Shown here: positions 25,834-34,091 of the stretch, piece after piece | Position numbering within the stretch: position 1 is the first letter of the stretch | Layout: each line of letters opens with the position of its first letter | Notes under the pieces: generated by a model | Told to the model about the DNA's origin: nothing | Database searches by the model: none | What the model saw: only the letters and a program-made list of their open reading frames with translations | Made by a program: the position numbers and the translations under genes | Source of the DNA: Pseudonocardia halophobica | Lineage (GTDB): Bacteria; Actinomycetota; Actinomycetes; Mycobacteriales; Pseudonocardiaceae | NCBI RefSeq assembly: GCF_027922425.1 | Contig: NZ_BSFQ01000024.1 | Location: 1-64,000 of the forward strand | DNA: 64,000 bases | Direction: 5' to 3'

Positions 25834-27264
25834 TCACTTCCGACCGGGTGAGACGGGCCGGAGCGCGGCCGTGTCGCGGGCCTTCCAGGCCCCCCACCAG
25901 AGGCCCGCGCCGTAGGCCAGGTCGTCCAGCCGATGGGCGACCAGGTGGGTCACGGGGTCCGGGCGGACGGCCGGGTCGTGCCGGCGATGGGTCCACCAGT
26001 CGCCCAGCCCCTCGGCGACGGCGGCGAGCAGCACCGCGCGCCGGATGCGGCGGGAGAAGGGCAGCACGGCCGCGGCGACCGGCCAGTGGTGGCGCAGCAG
26101 CGCGTTCGCGACCTGCAGCCCGGCGCCGGAGAGCCCGAGACCGGCCAGCCTCGCGGCCGAGACCCGCGGCTGTTCGAGCCGGGAGAGCTTGCGGGACAAC
26201 CGTTCCGCGGCCACCCCGGTGACGACCGCGACGACCGGCACCGACCAGCGGCGCTGGGCCAGCAGCGCCGCGCACGCCGCCGCGGTCCACGGGCTGAGCA
26301 CCATCGGCGGGACCGCGCCGCGGTGCCGGCGGGCGAGCGGCGCGGCTCCGGTGCCGTAGTAGGCCTTGCGCAGCCACCACGCGCGCGGCGACGTCCGGTG
26401 GTCGTGCGCGACCCGGGCGGCCGGCTCGTAGCGCAGCCGGCGGCCGTCGGCGTGCAGCCGCAGCACGAGGTCGACGTCCTCGGCCACGTGCATCTCCTCG
26501 TCGAAGCCCGCGCCGACCGCGTCGCGGCGGACGAGCATCGCGGCGCTCGGCACGTAGGCGACGCGGCTGCGCGGCACGATCAGCGCCGGGTCGAGGCCGA
26601 GGTCCAGGCTGGAGCGCACGGCCTCGTAGCGCGCGATCGGGCCGCGCACGGGGTGCAGCGCGACGATCCGCGGGGCCACCAGCGCCACCGCGGGGTCGGC
26701 GAGGTGCGCCAGCAGCGGGTCGAGCCAGCCCTCCTGCGGCACCACGTCGGAGTCCAGGAACATCACCAGCGGTGTGGTGGCCGCGGCCAGCCCGGCGTTG
26801 CGCGCCGCGGCCGGGCCGCGCGGGGTCTCGTGCCGGATCACGCGGCCGTGCGCGGCCTTGACCGTCGCGGCGAGGCCCTCGGGGTCCGACCCGCCGTCGT
26901 CGACCACGACCAGGCCGCCGAGGTCGGCGGGCAGGGTGCCCAGCAGCCGGTCGAGCGGGCGGTCCTTCACCGGGACGACGACGGTGACCTCGCCCCGCCC
27001 GGGGCCGCCGGGGATCGGGTGGGCCGGGTGGGCGAAGCCGGAGTCGAGCAGCGTGCGGGCCAGGGCGCGCGAGGTCGGGTCGGCGACGGTCATCGCGTCG
27101 CCGTCGCCGAGGACGGCCTGCGCCCGCGGGGTCAGGTGGACGAGCTTCGGCGGCGCCCCGCCGAGCAGCGCCGATCCGCCGTCCCGGCCGGCCAGCCGGC
27201 GGACCCGGCGGTCCAGCACCACGCGCATCCCGTCCGGCAGCGGTCCCGGCCTCGTCGCACCCAC
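25834..27264 (-). CDS. mftF: mycofactocin glycosyltransferase
   Basis: This GT2-family glycosyltransferase (476 residues) matches the MftF layout: an N-terminal PqqD/MftB-like lead (LPDGMRVVLDRRVRRLAG), the GT-A domain with VPVKDRPLDRLLGTL, DDGGSD and FLDSDVVP motifs, an EDVDLVLRLHADG block, and C-terminal hydrophobic helices. MftF attaches the beta-1,4-glucose chain to the mycofactocin core. The GTG at 27264 is preferred over a TTG at 27276. It lies at the outer edge of the MFT island, on the same strand as mftABC but separated from them. Confidence 0.88.
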   Translation of the reverse strand: MGATRPGPLPDGMRVVLDRRVRRLAGRDGGSALLGGAPPKLVHLTPRAQAVLGDGDAMTVADPTSRALARTLLDSGFAHPAHPIPGGPGRGEVTVVVPVKDRPLDRLLGTLPADLGGLVVVDDGGSDPEGLAATVKAAHGRVIRHETPRGPAAARNAGLAAATTPLVMFLDSDVVPQEGWLDPLLAHLADPAVALVAPRIVALHPVRGPIARYEAVRSSLDLGLDPALIVPRSRVAYVPSAAMLVRRDAVGAGFDEEMHVAEDVDLVLRLHADGRRLRYEPAARVAHDHRTSPRAWWLRKAYYGTGAAPLARRHRGAVPPMVLSPWTAAACAALLAQRRWSVPVVAVVTGVAAERLSRKLSRLEQPRVSAARLAGLGLSGAGLQVANALLRHHWPVAAAVLPFSRRIRRAVLLAAVAEGLGDWWTHRRHDPAVRPDPVTHLVAHRLDDLAYGAGLWWGAWKARDTAALRPVSPGRK

Positions 27265-27326
27265 CCCGGAATCCAAACACGCGGGAGCGGTCCCGGCGCC
27301 GCCCCGTGACGTGGGACCCTCACGCC

Positions 27327-28478
27327 GTGTCCTCCGGTGATCCGCTGCTCCCCCGGTACGGCGAGCGCTCGCTGGCCGAGGTGTTCCCCGCCGTCCTCGC
27401 CGCGCTGGGCGTGCCGGGCCCCACGCCCGCGATCACGCTGCCGCCGGTGCGCGCGGCCGCGGTCCTGCTGGTCGACGGGCTGGGCGCCGAGCTGCTCCGG
27501 GCCCACGCCGCCGACGCCCCGTTCCTCGCCTCGCTCGGGGGCGAGCCGCTGACCGTCGGGTTCCCGTCGAGCACCTCGATCAGCATCACCTCGCTCGGCA
27601 CCGGGCTGCCGCCGGGCGGGCACGGGGTGGTCGGGATCAGCTTCCGGGCCTGCGGGGACGCGCTGCTCGACTCCCTCAAGTGGACGACCTACGGCGAGCC
27701 CGAGCCCGCGGACCTGCGCGAGACCCTGCCGCCAGAGCAGGTGCAGCCCGCGCCCACGGCGTTGGAGAGGGCCGCGGCCGACGGCGTGCGGGTCACCTCG
27801 GTGGGCCCGCGGGCCTTCCGCGGCTCGGGCCTCACCCGGGCGGCGCTGCGCGGCGGCCAGTACCGCGGCGTGCTGGCGCTCGGCGACCTCGCCGCCGAGG
27901 TCGTCGACGCGCTCGCCGGGCCGGGACGGCGGCTCTGCTACGGCTACCACGCCGACCTCGACACCCTCGGCCACGTGCACGGCCCCGGCTCCACCGCCTG
28001 GCGCTACCAGCTGCGGCAGATCGACCGGCTCGCCGCGACGATCGCCGACCAGCTGCCGCCGGACGCGCTGCTCGCCGTCACCGGCGACCACGGCATGGTG
28101 CAGGTGACCCGCCGCTACGACGCCGACCAGCTCGCCCCGCTGCGGCTGGGCGTCCGGCTGCTCGGCGGGGATCCCCGGGCCCGGCACGTCTACGTCCAGG
28201 AGGGCGCGCTCGACGAGGTCCGCGCCGCCTGGCAGGAGACGTTGGGCGACGACGCCTGGATCGTCACCCGGGACGAGGCGGTGGCCGCGGACTGGTTCGG
28301 CCCGCTCGAGCCGCACGTCGCCGAGCGGATCGGGGACCTCGTCGTGGCGCTGCGGGGGTCGGCGGGAGTGGTGCGGACGGTCGCCGAGCCCGTCCTCGCC
28401 GGCCTGCCCGGCCAGCACGGCTCGCTGACCGCGGAGGAGCAGCTGGTGCCGCTGCTGGTGGCGACTACCGCGCGGTGA
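27327..28478 (+). CDS. alkaline phosphatase superfamily protein (nucleotide pyrophosphatase type)
   Basis: This 383-residue protein has the metal-binding pattern of the type I phosphodiesterase/nucleotide pyrophosphatase family: VLLVDGLGAELL (first Asp), the PSSTSISITSLGTG nucleophile region, YHADLDTLGHVHG and GDHGMVQV. It hydrolyses a phosphate mono- or diester; the substrate is unknown. A GTG at 27306 is possible, but GACCCT (27315-27320) fits a -10 box for a leaderless start at 27327. It is inserted between mftF and mftE and overlaps the convergent Uma2-like gene by 14 nt. Confidence 0.82.
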   Translation: MSSGDPLLPRYGERSLAEVFPAVLAALGVPGPTPAITLPPVRAAAVLLVDGLGAELLRAHAADAPFLASLGGEPLTVGFPSSTSISITSLGTGLPPGGHGVVGISFRACGDALLDSLKWTTYGEPEPADLRETLPPEQVQPAPTALERAAADGVRVTSVGPRAFRGSGLTRAALRGGQYRGVLALGDLAAEVVDALAGPGRRLCYGYHADLDTLGHVHGPGSTAWRYQLRQIDRLAATIADQLPPDALLAVTGDHGMVQVTRRYDADQLAPLRLGVRLLGGDPRARHVYVQEGALDEVRAAWQETLGDDAWIVTRDEAVAADWFGPLEPHVAERIGDLVVALRGSAGVVRTVAEPVLAGLPGQHGSLTAEEQLVPLLVATTAR

Positions 28479-28884
28479 GGCGGTCGAGGTCGAGGGGGAC
28501 CGGCACGCCGCTCACCTCGGTCGTGACCTGTCCGCGGTGCTCGCCCGCGAGTTCGTAGTCGCCGTCGACCAGGACGTACGCGGTCAGGACGGTCGGATCG
28601 GCGAGGTCGACGATCCGCGTGCGGGTCACGATCACGTCGGGCGCCCTGGTGGTCAGGGGCGCGGCCTCGAGCAGCACCTCGACATCGACCAGCGGGATCA
28701 GCTCGTGAGGCAACGCGTCGTCGAGACCGGCCGCCAGACGCGCACTGGCCCGTTGCTGCCTCGACACGGGCTTCGCCGCCATGACCAGCATGCCCTCGCT
28801 CAGCTCGAGCCGGAACTCGTCGCTCTCCGGCAGCGCTTCCCACTCCGCGAGCGTGAGCGGGTGGCTCGGCCACGACAGGGTCAT
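28465..28884 (-). pseudogene. Uma2-family nuclease remnant, internally shortened
   Basis: The 139-residue product begins like Uma2 (DUF820) proteins: LTLAEWEALPESDEFRLELSEG, then RLAAGLDDALP and APDVIVTRTR. It then jumps to VLVDGDYELAGEHRGQV, skipping the central VEVLSPS and HYWLVDP segments that carry catalytic residues. Normal members are about 180-200 residues. I read this as an in-frame internal deletion that probably removed activity, though expression looks possible (AAGGAGA 6 nt before the ATG at 28884). Confidence 0.65.
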
Positions 28885-28990
28885 CGCACGTCTCCTTCCT
28901 GGAACCATGATGGCAGCCGGGACCGACGATCAGGGGCACGCGGCCGGATCGGGCGCGTGGAGCCGCGGGACGTTCACCAGCGCGAACGGG

Positions 28991-29698
28991 TCAGCTCCCG
29001 AAGGCCAGACGCCCGGTCCCCTCGTCGGCCTCCCACCGTGCGACGGCGGCGGCGAGCGCGTCGGTCATCGCGGCGAGCAGGGCCTCGCCCTCCTCGGCGG
29101 AGGCACCGCGCGGGTCGCCGAGGATGCCGTTGGGGCTCACCCCGGCCACGCCCTTCTCCCGCATCTCCGGCAGCAGCTCGCGCAGCGGGGCGGTCGCGCC
29201 GGGTTCGCGCTCGGCGCCGACCCGGGCTCCGAGCGCGAGCATCAGCGAGGTCTCGGTGCGGCCGGCGTGCGCGTCGCCGCGGACGCCCGGCGCCACGCAC
29301 GGCACCCACGCGGCGTCACGGCCCTCGTACCGCAGCAGCCGGACGGCCTCGACCAGGGTGCGGACGTTGCCGCCGTGGCCGTTGACGAACACGAGCCGGG
29401 CCGCCCAGCGGCAGGCCGAGCGGCCGAGCTCCACCAGCACGGCCCGCAGCGCCTCGTGCCCGATCGACACGGTCCCGGGGAATCCCTCGTGCTCCCCCGC
29501 CGCCCCGTAGGCCACCGCGGGCGCCAGCACCAGATCGGGGTCGCGCTGCTCCATCCGGGTGGCGACGTGCTCGGCCACGCGCACATCCGTCGTCAAGGGC
29601 AGATGGGGCCCGTGCTGCTCGACCGACCCCACCGGGACGACCAGTGTCCGGGGTGGACCGTCCGCGAGGACCGTCCACGTGAGCTCGTCGGCCCTCAC
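28991..29698 (-). CDS. mftE: mycofactocin creatininase-family peptidase
   Basis: This 235-residue protein has the creatininase metal-site pattern E27-x-H29 and D38 (GSVEQHGPHLPLTTD) and the FVNGHGGN motif. MftE cleaves the MftC-modified MftA peptide to release the Val-Tyr-derived AHDP core. The GTG at 29698 starts the fold; a GTG at 29740 would add a basic, non-conserved lead. It lies downstream of the two OYE genes on the same strand (64-nt gap) and is likely part of the same run. Confidence 0.87.
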   Translation of the reverse strand: MRADELTWTVLADGPPRTLVVPVGSVEQHGPHLPLTTDVRVAEHVATRMEQRDPDLVLAPAVAYGAAGEHEGFPGTVSIGHEALRAVLVELGRSACRWAARLVFVNGHGGNVRTLVEAVRLLRYEGRDAAWVPCVAPGVRGDAHAGRTETSLMLALGARVGAEREPGATAPLRELLPEMREKGVAGVSPNGILGDPRGASAEEGEALLAAMTDALAAAVARWEADEGTGRLAFGS

Positions 29699-29762
29699 CG
29701 CTGACCTGCGACGACGGAGTTGTCCACAGTGTGGGTCCACAGGTGGATACCACTCTCAGGTT

Positions 29763-31628
29763 TCACAGGTTCACCGCCAGCCGCTCGCCGTCGCGCAGCG
29801 CGGCGTCCATCCGCCGCGGGGCCAGGCAGTCACCGATCCGGTGGACCCCGGACCGGTGACGCAGCGTGGACCACAGGACGTCGTCGGGCTCGGCGGCGAC
29901 CGCCTGGACCACGGCGTCGACCTCCCTCGTCTCGATCCTCCCGGTGGGATGGTGCACCAGCGTCGCCCGGCCCGGCTCGACGGCCGTCACGAGCCGGTCC
30001 GTGCTGAGCCGGATGCCGGCGGCGTGCGCCCGGCGGCGGAAGCCCTCGCGGTCGAGCGTCAGGCCGAGGTCCTGGCCGACCACCATGCCCGGGGTCACGA
30101 TCTCCACGGCACAGCCGCGCGCGGCCAGCAGCTCGGCCACCGAGGTGGCGTGGTGGAACCCCAGCTCGTCGACGACGAGCACGGAGCCGGTGGGCGCGGC
30201 GCTGCCGTCGAGCACGTCCCGGACGTCGAGCGTGCCGGGCCGGCGGGCGGGCCGCGCCCCCGTGGCGAGGACGACGACGTCGGCGCTCCCGAGGTCCCCC
30301 GGCTCCCCGTGCACGATCTCCACCCCGGCACGGTCGCACTCGGCCACGAGGTCGCGGACGACGTGGGCGAGCTCCCCGCGCCCGGGCGCGAGGGCGGCGA
30401 GGGCGAGCTGGCCGCCGAGGCGGTCGCGCTCGTAGAGGGTCACCCGGTGTCCACGGGCGGCGGCGGTCGCGGCGGCACGCAGCCCGGCCGGCCCGCCCCC
30501 GACCACGGTCACCCGGCGCGGTACGCCCGGGGCCGGCAGCAGGACGGCCTCGCGCCCGGCGCGCGGGTTGACCGCGCAGCCCAACGGCCGGTTCACCCCG
30601 ACCCGGCCGACGCACTCCTGGTTGCAGCCCACGCACACCCGCGTCGGGCCGTCCGGGGCGGCGAAGTCCGGGGAGGCGATCTGTCCGCGCGCGACGCCGA
30701 CGAGGTCGCAGTGCCCCTCGCCCAGCGCCTGCTCAGCCACGCCGGGCTCGGTGAACCGCCCCACCGCGACGACCGGGACCCGCACGGCCGCGCGGATGGC
30801 CGAGGGGATGAAGGTCGCGTAGTTGGCCGGCGTGTGCATGGAGGCCTCGATGAGGTGCAACGACGCCGTCGCCACGCCGATCGAGGTGTTGAGGTGGTCG
30901 ACCTCGGCGGTCGCCTCGAGCAGGCGGGCCAGGGCGACGCCCTCGTCGAGCCCGATGCCGCCCTCGATGCCCTCCTCGCCGCCGAGCCGGACGCCGAGGA
31001 CCCGGTCGCCCAGCTCCCGCCGGACCGCCGCGACGATCCGCAGGAGCAGCCGGGCGCGGTTCTCCAGCGGTCCGCCGTAGGCGTCGGTGCGGTGGTTCGT
31101 GGCGGGCGAGAGGAAGCAGCGGGCCAGGGAGGCGTGCGAGCACTGCAGCTCGACGCCGTCGAACCCGCCCTCGACGCAGTGCCGCGCGGTGCGGGCGTAG
31201 CCGGCCACGACCTCGTCGAGATCCGCCTCCGTCATCGCGACGGGGACCTCGCGGAACATCGGGTCGGGGACGGCGGAGGGGCCGCGGACGGGCTCGCGGG
31301 AGTACATCCCGGAGGACTGCGGCCCGTTGTGGTTGAGCTGGGCGAGCACGGCCGCGCCGTGGGCGTGCACGGCGTCGGTGAGCGCACGGTAGCCGGGCAG
31401 CACGGCGGGATCGTGGCCGCGGATCAGCTTCTCGTAGGGGCGGTCGTGCGGGTGGACCGAGTGTTCTTCGGTGATCACCAGCCCGGCGCCGCCCGCGGCC
31501 CGCGCGGCGTAGTACGCGGCGTGCTGCGGGGTGGGCAGGCCGTCCGCCGCGTAGCCGGTGAGGTGGGCGGTGAAGACGATCCGGTTCCGCAGGGTCAGCC
31601 GGCCGAGGCGCAGCGGTTCGTGCAGCAT
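29763..31628 (-). CDS. mycofactocin-system FadH/OYE-family oxidoreductase (second copy)
   Basis: This 621-residue protein has an old-yellow-enzyme TIM barrel (FMN; LGRLTLRNRIVFTAHLTGYA at the start, CSHASLARCFLSPATNHRTDAYGG), a 4Fe-4S site (CVGCNQECVGRVGVNRPLGCAVNP, about 340-365) and an FAD/NAD(P)-binding half (VTVVGGGPAGLRAAATAAARG), as in 2,4-dienoyl-CoA reductase FadH. Such genes accompany mft loci and may act on the cofactor or its electron flow; the exact role is unknown. Its ATG shares one base with the stop of the upstream paralogue (TGATG). Confidence 0.85.
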   Translation of the reverse strand: MLHEPLRLGRLTLRNRIVFTAHLTGYAADGLPTPQHAAYYAARAAGGAGLVITEEHSVHPHDRPYEKLIRGHDPAVLPGYRALTDAVHAHGAAVLAQLNHNGPQSSGMYSREPVRGPSAVPDPMFREVPVAMTEADLDEVVAGYARTARHCVEGGFDGVELQCSHASLARCFLSPATNHRTDAYGGPLENRARLLLRIVAAVRRELGDRVLGVRLGGEEGIEGGIGLDEGVALARLLEATAEVDHLNTSIGVATASLHLIEASMHTPANYATFIPSAIRAAVRVPVVAVGRFTEPGVAEQALGEGHCDLVGVARGQIASPDFAAPDGPTRVCVGCNQECVGRVGVNRPLGCAVNPRAGREAVLLPAPGVPRRVTVVGGGPAGLRAAATAAARGHRVTLYERDRLGGQLALAALAPGRGELAHVVRDLVAECDRAGVEIVHGEPGDLGSADVVVLATGARPARRPGTLDVRDVLDGSAAPTGSVLVVDELGFHHATSVAELLAARGCAVEIVTPGMVVGQDLGLTLDREGFRRRAHAAGIRLSTDRLVTAVEPGRATLVHHPTGRIETREVDAVVQAVAAEPDDVLWSTLRHRSGVHRIGDCLAPRRMDAALRDGERLAVNL

Positions 31629-34027
31629 CACGACACCCGTGAGTGCGTACTGCCCGTAGAAGGGCTGTCGGCGCTCACGACCCCGGCTGAGCTGCGCAGA
31701 TACTGCACCGCGCGCCGACCCTCCCGCACCGCCTCGTGCACGGTCCGGGGCGCCACGCAGTCCCCCGCCACCACCAACCGCGTGGACCCCCGCGAGTCGC
31801 GCTGGAGCCCTCCGCGAGTCGCGCTGTGAGCTTCCGCGAGTCGCGCTGTCGGCCCCCGCGAGTCGGGACTTCCGGCACCGCGAGTCGGGAGATCCGGCAC
31901 CGCGAGTCGGGAGTTCGTGCACCGCGAGTCGGGCGCATCGACGTGACCGGCGCGCAGCAGCTCGGGGCGGCCGCGCCACAGATCGTCGTCGGGCAGGCGG
32001 TGGGCGCAGTCGATCACCACCGTGCTGGGGACCTCCCGGGCCGACCCGTGGTCGACGTCGGTGAGCAGCGCGGTCCCGCCCCCGACCGATCGGAGCCGCG
32101 CGAACAGCTCCCGTGCGACGCCCGCGCGCTCGAGCCGGCCGTTGGCGTCGGCGAGGTCGCCGGTGCGGGAGAGCTGTGTGCCGGCGACGGCGTCCGGGGT
32201 GACGAGCGCGCACGGCAGCCCGGCCGCGGCCACCTGCTCAGCGATTCCCACACCCGTCCAGTCGCCGATCGGGTCGTGCACGACGACGTGTGCGCCGGCG
32301 GGCAGCGCGGCGGCCGTCGCGTCGGGCGCGGGCGGGTCGGACGGGCGGCGGGGTCCGGCCGCGGCGAGCACCCCGGCCTCGAACTCGCCCGCCGGCAGCA
32401 CGACGACGTCGGGTGCGGCGACGAAGGAGTGGGGCGACGGCACGGACCCGGTCGCGAGCACGACGTCGCCGGTCAGGTCGGCCGGACGTGCTTCGACGCC
32501 GAGCGCCACCTCCACGCCCAACCGGTCGAGCTCGCGCTCCCACCACTCGACGAGCAGCCCGAAGCGGGCGCGTCCGTGCACCACCGCCGCGTACCGCAGC
32601 GCGCCGCCGAGCTGCGGGGCCCGCTCCATCAGCCGGACCCGGTGGCCGTACAGCGCCGCCGTCCGGGCGGCCTCCAACCCGGCCGGACCCCCGCCGACGA
32701 CGAGCAGGTCGTCCGCCCCGTCGACCGGCGCGAGCGGGAGCGGTGGGTCGAGGGTCTCGTGGCCCGACCGCGGCTCGGCCTCGTCGGTGATCAGCGGGTT
32801 GCGCGCGTCGCGGGCGCGGTGCTGGTTGGCGAGGGTGCAGGGGCGGATGCGTTCCGGCGTCCCGGCCCGGACGTGCGCGACGAGCCGAGGGTCGGCGATC
32901 TGCGCCCGCGTCATCTCGACGAGCGCGATCCCCTCGTCGAGCGCCGCCTCCGCCATCTCCGGGTCCACCACACTGCCCTGCAGCACGATCGGGACGCCGA
33001 GCCCGAGGAAGCTGCGGGCGAGGGGGCGGTTGAAACCTGGCGGGGTGTACAGGTCGGGCCGGGTCGCAGGGACGGTCAGCCCCGACCCGCGCACGGGCAC
33101 GAGGTAGTCGACGAGCTGCGCGAGGCTCTCCGGCTCGCCCGGATCTGCCGACTCGCTGTCCCGGAACTGCCGACTCGCGGTGCCGGAACTCCCGACTCGC
33201 GGTGCCACATCTCCCGACTCGCGGTGCCGGAACTCCCGACTCGCGCTGCCACATCTCCCGACTCGCGGAAGCTCAGAGCCCGACTCGCGGGGGGCCACGG
33301 CGCGCCTCGCGGGATCGGAAACGTCGGCGATCGCGGCGGAGAACAGGGTGTGGGCGGAGGTGGGCGTGATGCCCGCCCAGGGGGCGAGCTCGTCGCAGCA
33401 GAGCCGCAGGCCCAGGACGTGGTGCGGGCCGAGTGCGGCACGCACCGCCCCGACGACCTCGCGGAGGAGCAGGGAGCGGTCCTCCCCGTAGGCGTCGGGG
33501 CGGTGGTTGGTCAGTCCGGACAGGAACTGCCGGAGCAGCGAGTGCTGGCCCGCCTGGATCTCGACCCCGTCGAGCCCCGCGGCCACGGCCTCCGCCGCGG
33601 CGGCCGCGAAGCCGGCGACGAGCGCGTCGATCTCCGGCTGTTCCATGGCCTGCGGGACCTCGCGGGACACGACGTCCGGCACCCGGGAGGCGCCCCAGAG
33701 CGCCCGCCCGGTGTAGGCGCCGGTGCTCTGCGAGCCGGCGTGCCCGAGCCCGGCGAGGACCAGCGCGTCGGGACAGGCGGTGCGGATCGCCCGCCACCCG
33801 TCGCCGCACGACGAGGCCAGCGGCGCCCGCTCGTAGGGCCAGTCCGACTCGTGCACCGACGCCGTCTCGGTGACGATCACCCCGCACCCGCCCGCGGCCC
33901 GCTCGGCGTAGTAGGCGACGTGCCGCTCGGAGAGGGCGCGCCCGCGGCCGAGGTTGGTGACGTGCGGCCCGAACAGGATCCGCGACGGCGCCGACCGGCC
34001 GCCGAGTTGCACAGGCGAGGTGAGCAT
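31628..34027 (-). CDS. mycofactocin-system FadH/OYE-family oxidoreductase with two in-frame 22-bp repeat arrays
   Basis: This 799-residue protein has the OYE barrel, a degenerate Cys region (the RPCTLANQHRARDARNP segment has one Cys, whereas the paralogue has a full 4Fe-4S motif) and an FAD/NAD(P) half (DLLVVGGGPAGLEAARTAAL). It is about 100-150 residues longer than its relatives because two tandem-repeat arrays encode low-complexity inserts rich in Ser, Arg and Pro: residues about 239-293, inside the barrel, and about 698-746, just before the GDCVAPR FAD motif. Both stay open. Activity is uncertain. It lies downstream of mftC, across a hairpin. Confidence 0.8.
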   Translation of the reverse strand: MLTSPVQLGGRSAPSRILFGPHVTNLGRGRALSERHVAYYAERAAGGCGVIVTETASVHESDWPYERAPLASSCGDGWRAIRTACPDALVLAGLGHAGSQSTGAYTGRALWGASRVPDVVSREVPQAMEQPEIDALVAGFAAAAAEAVAAGLDGVEIQAGQHSLLRQFLSGLTNHRPDAYGEDRSLLLREVVGAVRAALGPHHVLGLRLCCDELAPWAGITPTSAHTLFSAAIADVSDPARRAVAPRESGSELPRVGRCGSASREFRHRESGDVAPRVGSSGTASRQFRDSESADPGEPESLAQLVDYLVPVRGSGLTVPATRPDLYTPPGFNRPLARSFLGLGVPIVLQGSVVDPEMAEAALDEGIALVEMTRAQIADPRLVAHVRAGTPERIRPCTLANQHRARDARNPLITDEAEPRSGHETLDPPLPLAPVDGADDLLVVGGGPAGLEAARTAALYGHRVRLMERAPQLGGALRYAAVVHGRARFGLLVEWWERELDRLGVEVALGVEARPADLTGDVVLATGSVPSPHSFVAAPDVVVLPAGEFEAGVLAAAGPRRPSDPPAPDATAAALPAGAHVVVHDPIGDWTGVGIAEQVAAAGLPCALVTPDAVAGTQLSRTGDLADANGRLERAGVARELFARLRSVGGGTALLTDVDHGSAREVPSTVVIDCAHRLPDDDLWRGRPELLRAGHVDAPDSRCTNSRLAVPDLPTRGAGSPDSRGPTARLAEAHSATRGGLQRDSRGSTRLVVAGDCVAPRTVHEAVREGRRAVQYLRSSAGVVSADSPSTGSTHSRVS
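31791..31934. repeat. 22-bp tandem repeat array R2, inside an OYE gene
   Basis: Seven copies of CGCGAGTCG-type units start at 31791 and every 22 nt to 31923, in the same orientation as array R1. The first three copies have a CGCTG tail; the later ones match the R1 unit more closely. Because 22 is not a multiple of 3, each copy is read in a new frame, yet no stop arises. Confidence 0.95.
33148..33311. repeat. 22-bp tandem repeat array R3, inside an OYE gene, opposite orientation
   Basis: GACTCGC cores begin at 33150 and recur every 22 nt (33172, 33194, 33216, 33238, 33260, 33282), with a degenerate copy at 33304. The units are the reverse complement of R1/R2. The array lies in the coding region of the OYE-like gene. 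Confidence 0.95.
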
Positions 34028-34043
34028 CGGAAGGTGGGTCGCG

Positions 34044-34078
34044 CGGCGCCGGACCCGTCGTCCCCGGGTCCGGCGCCG
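34044..34078 (-). terminator. hairpin between mftC and the OYE genes
   Basis: A perfect 13-bp stem (CGGCGCCGGACCC, 34044-34056, and its complement 34066-34078) with a 9-nt loop lies 14 nt after the mftC stop. It probably ends or attenuates the mftABC transcript before the OYE genes. Confidence 0.7.
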
Positions 34079-34091
34079 GCGGTCTGTGGGG

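Noticed and set aside
29720..29728. TTGTCCACA, a perfect DnaA box
   Set aside because: Only one good box lies in a 64-bp gap between mftE and an OYE gene, with no AT-rich region or dnaA/dnaN. It is not an origin.
31791..33311. Regular short repeats that could suggest a CRISPR
   Set aside because: Units are directly tandem at 22 nt without unique spacers, and no cas gene is present.
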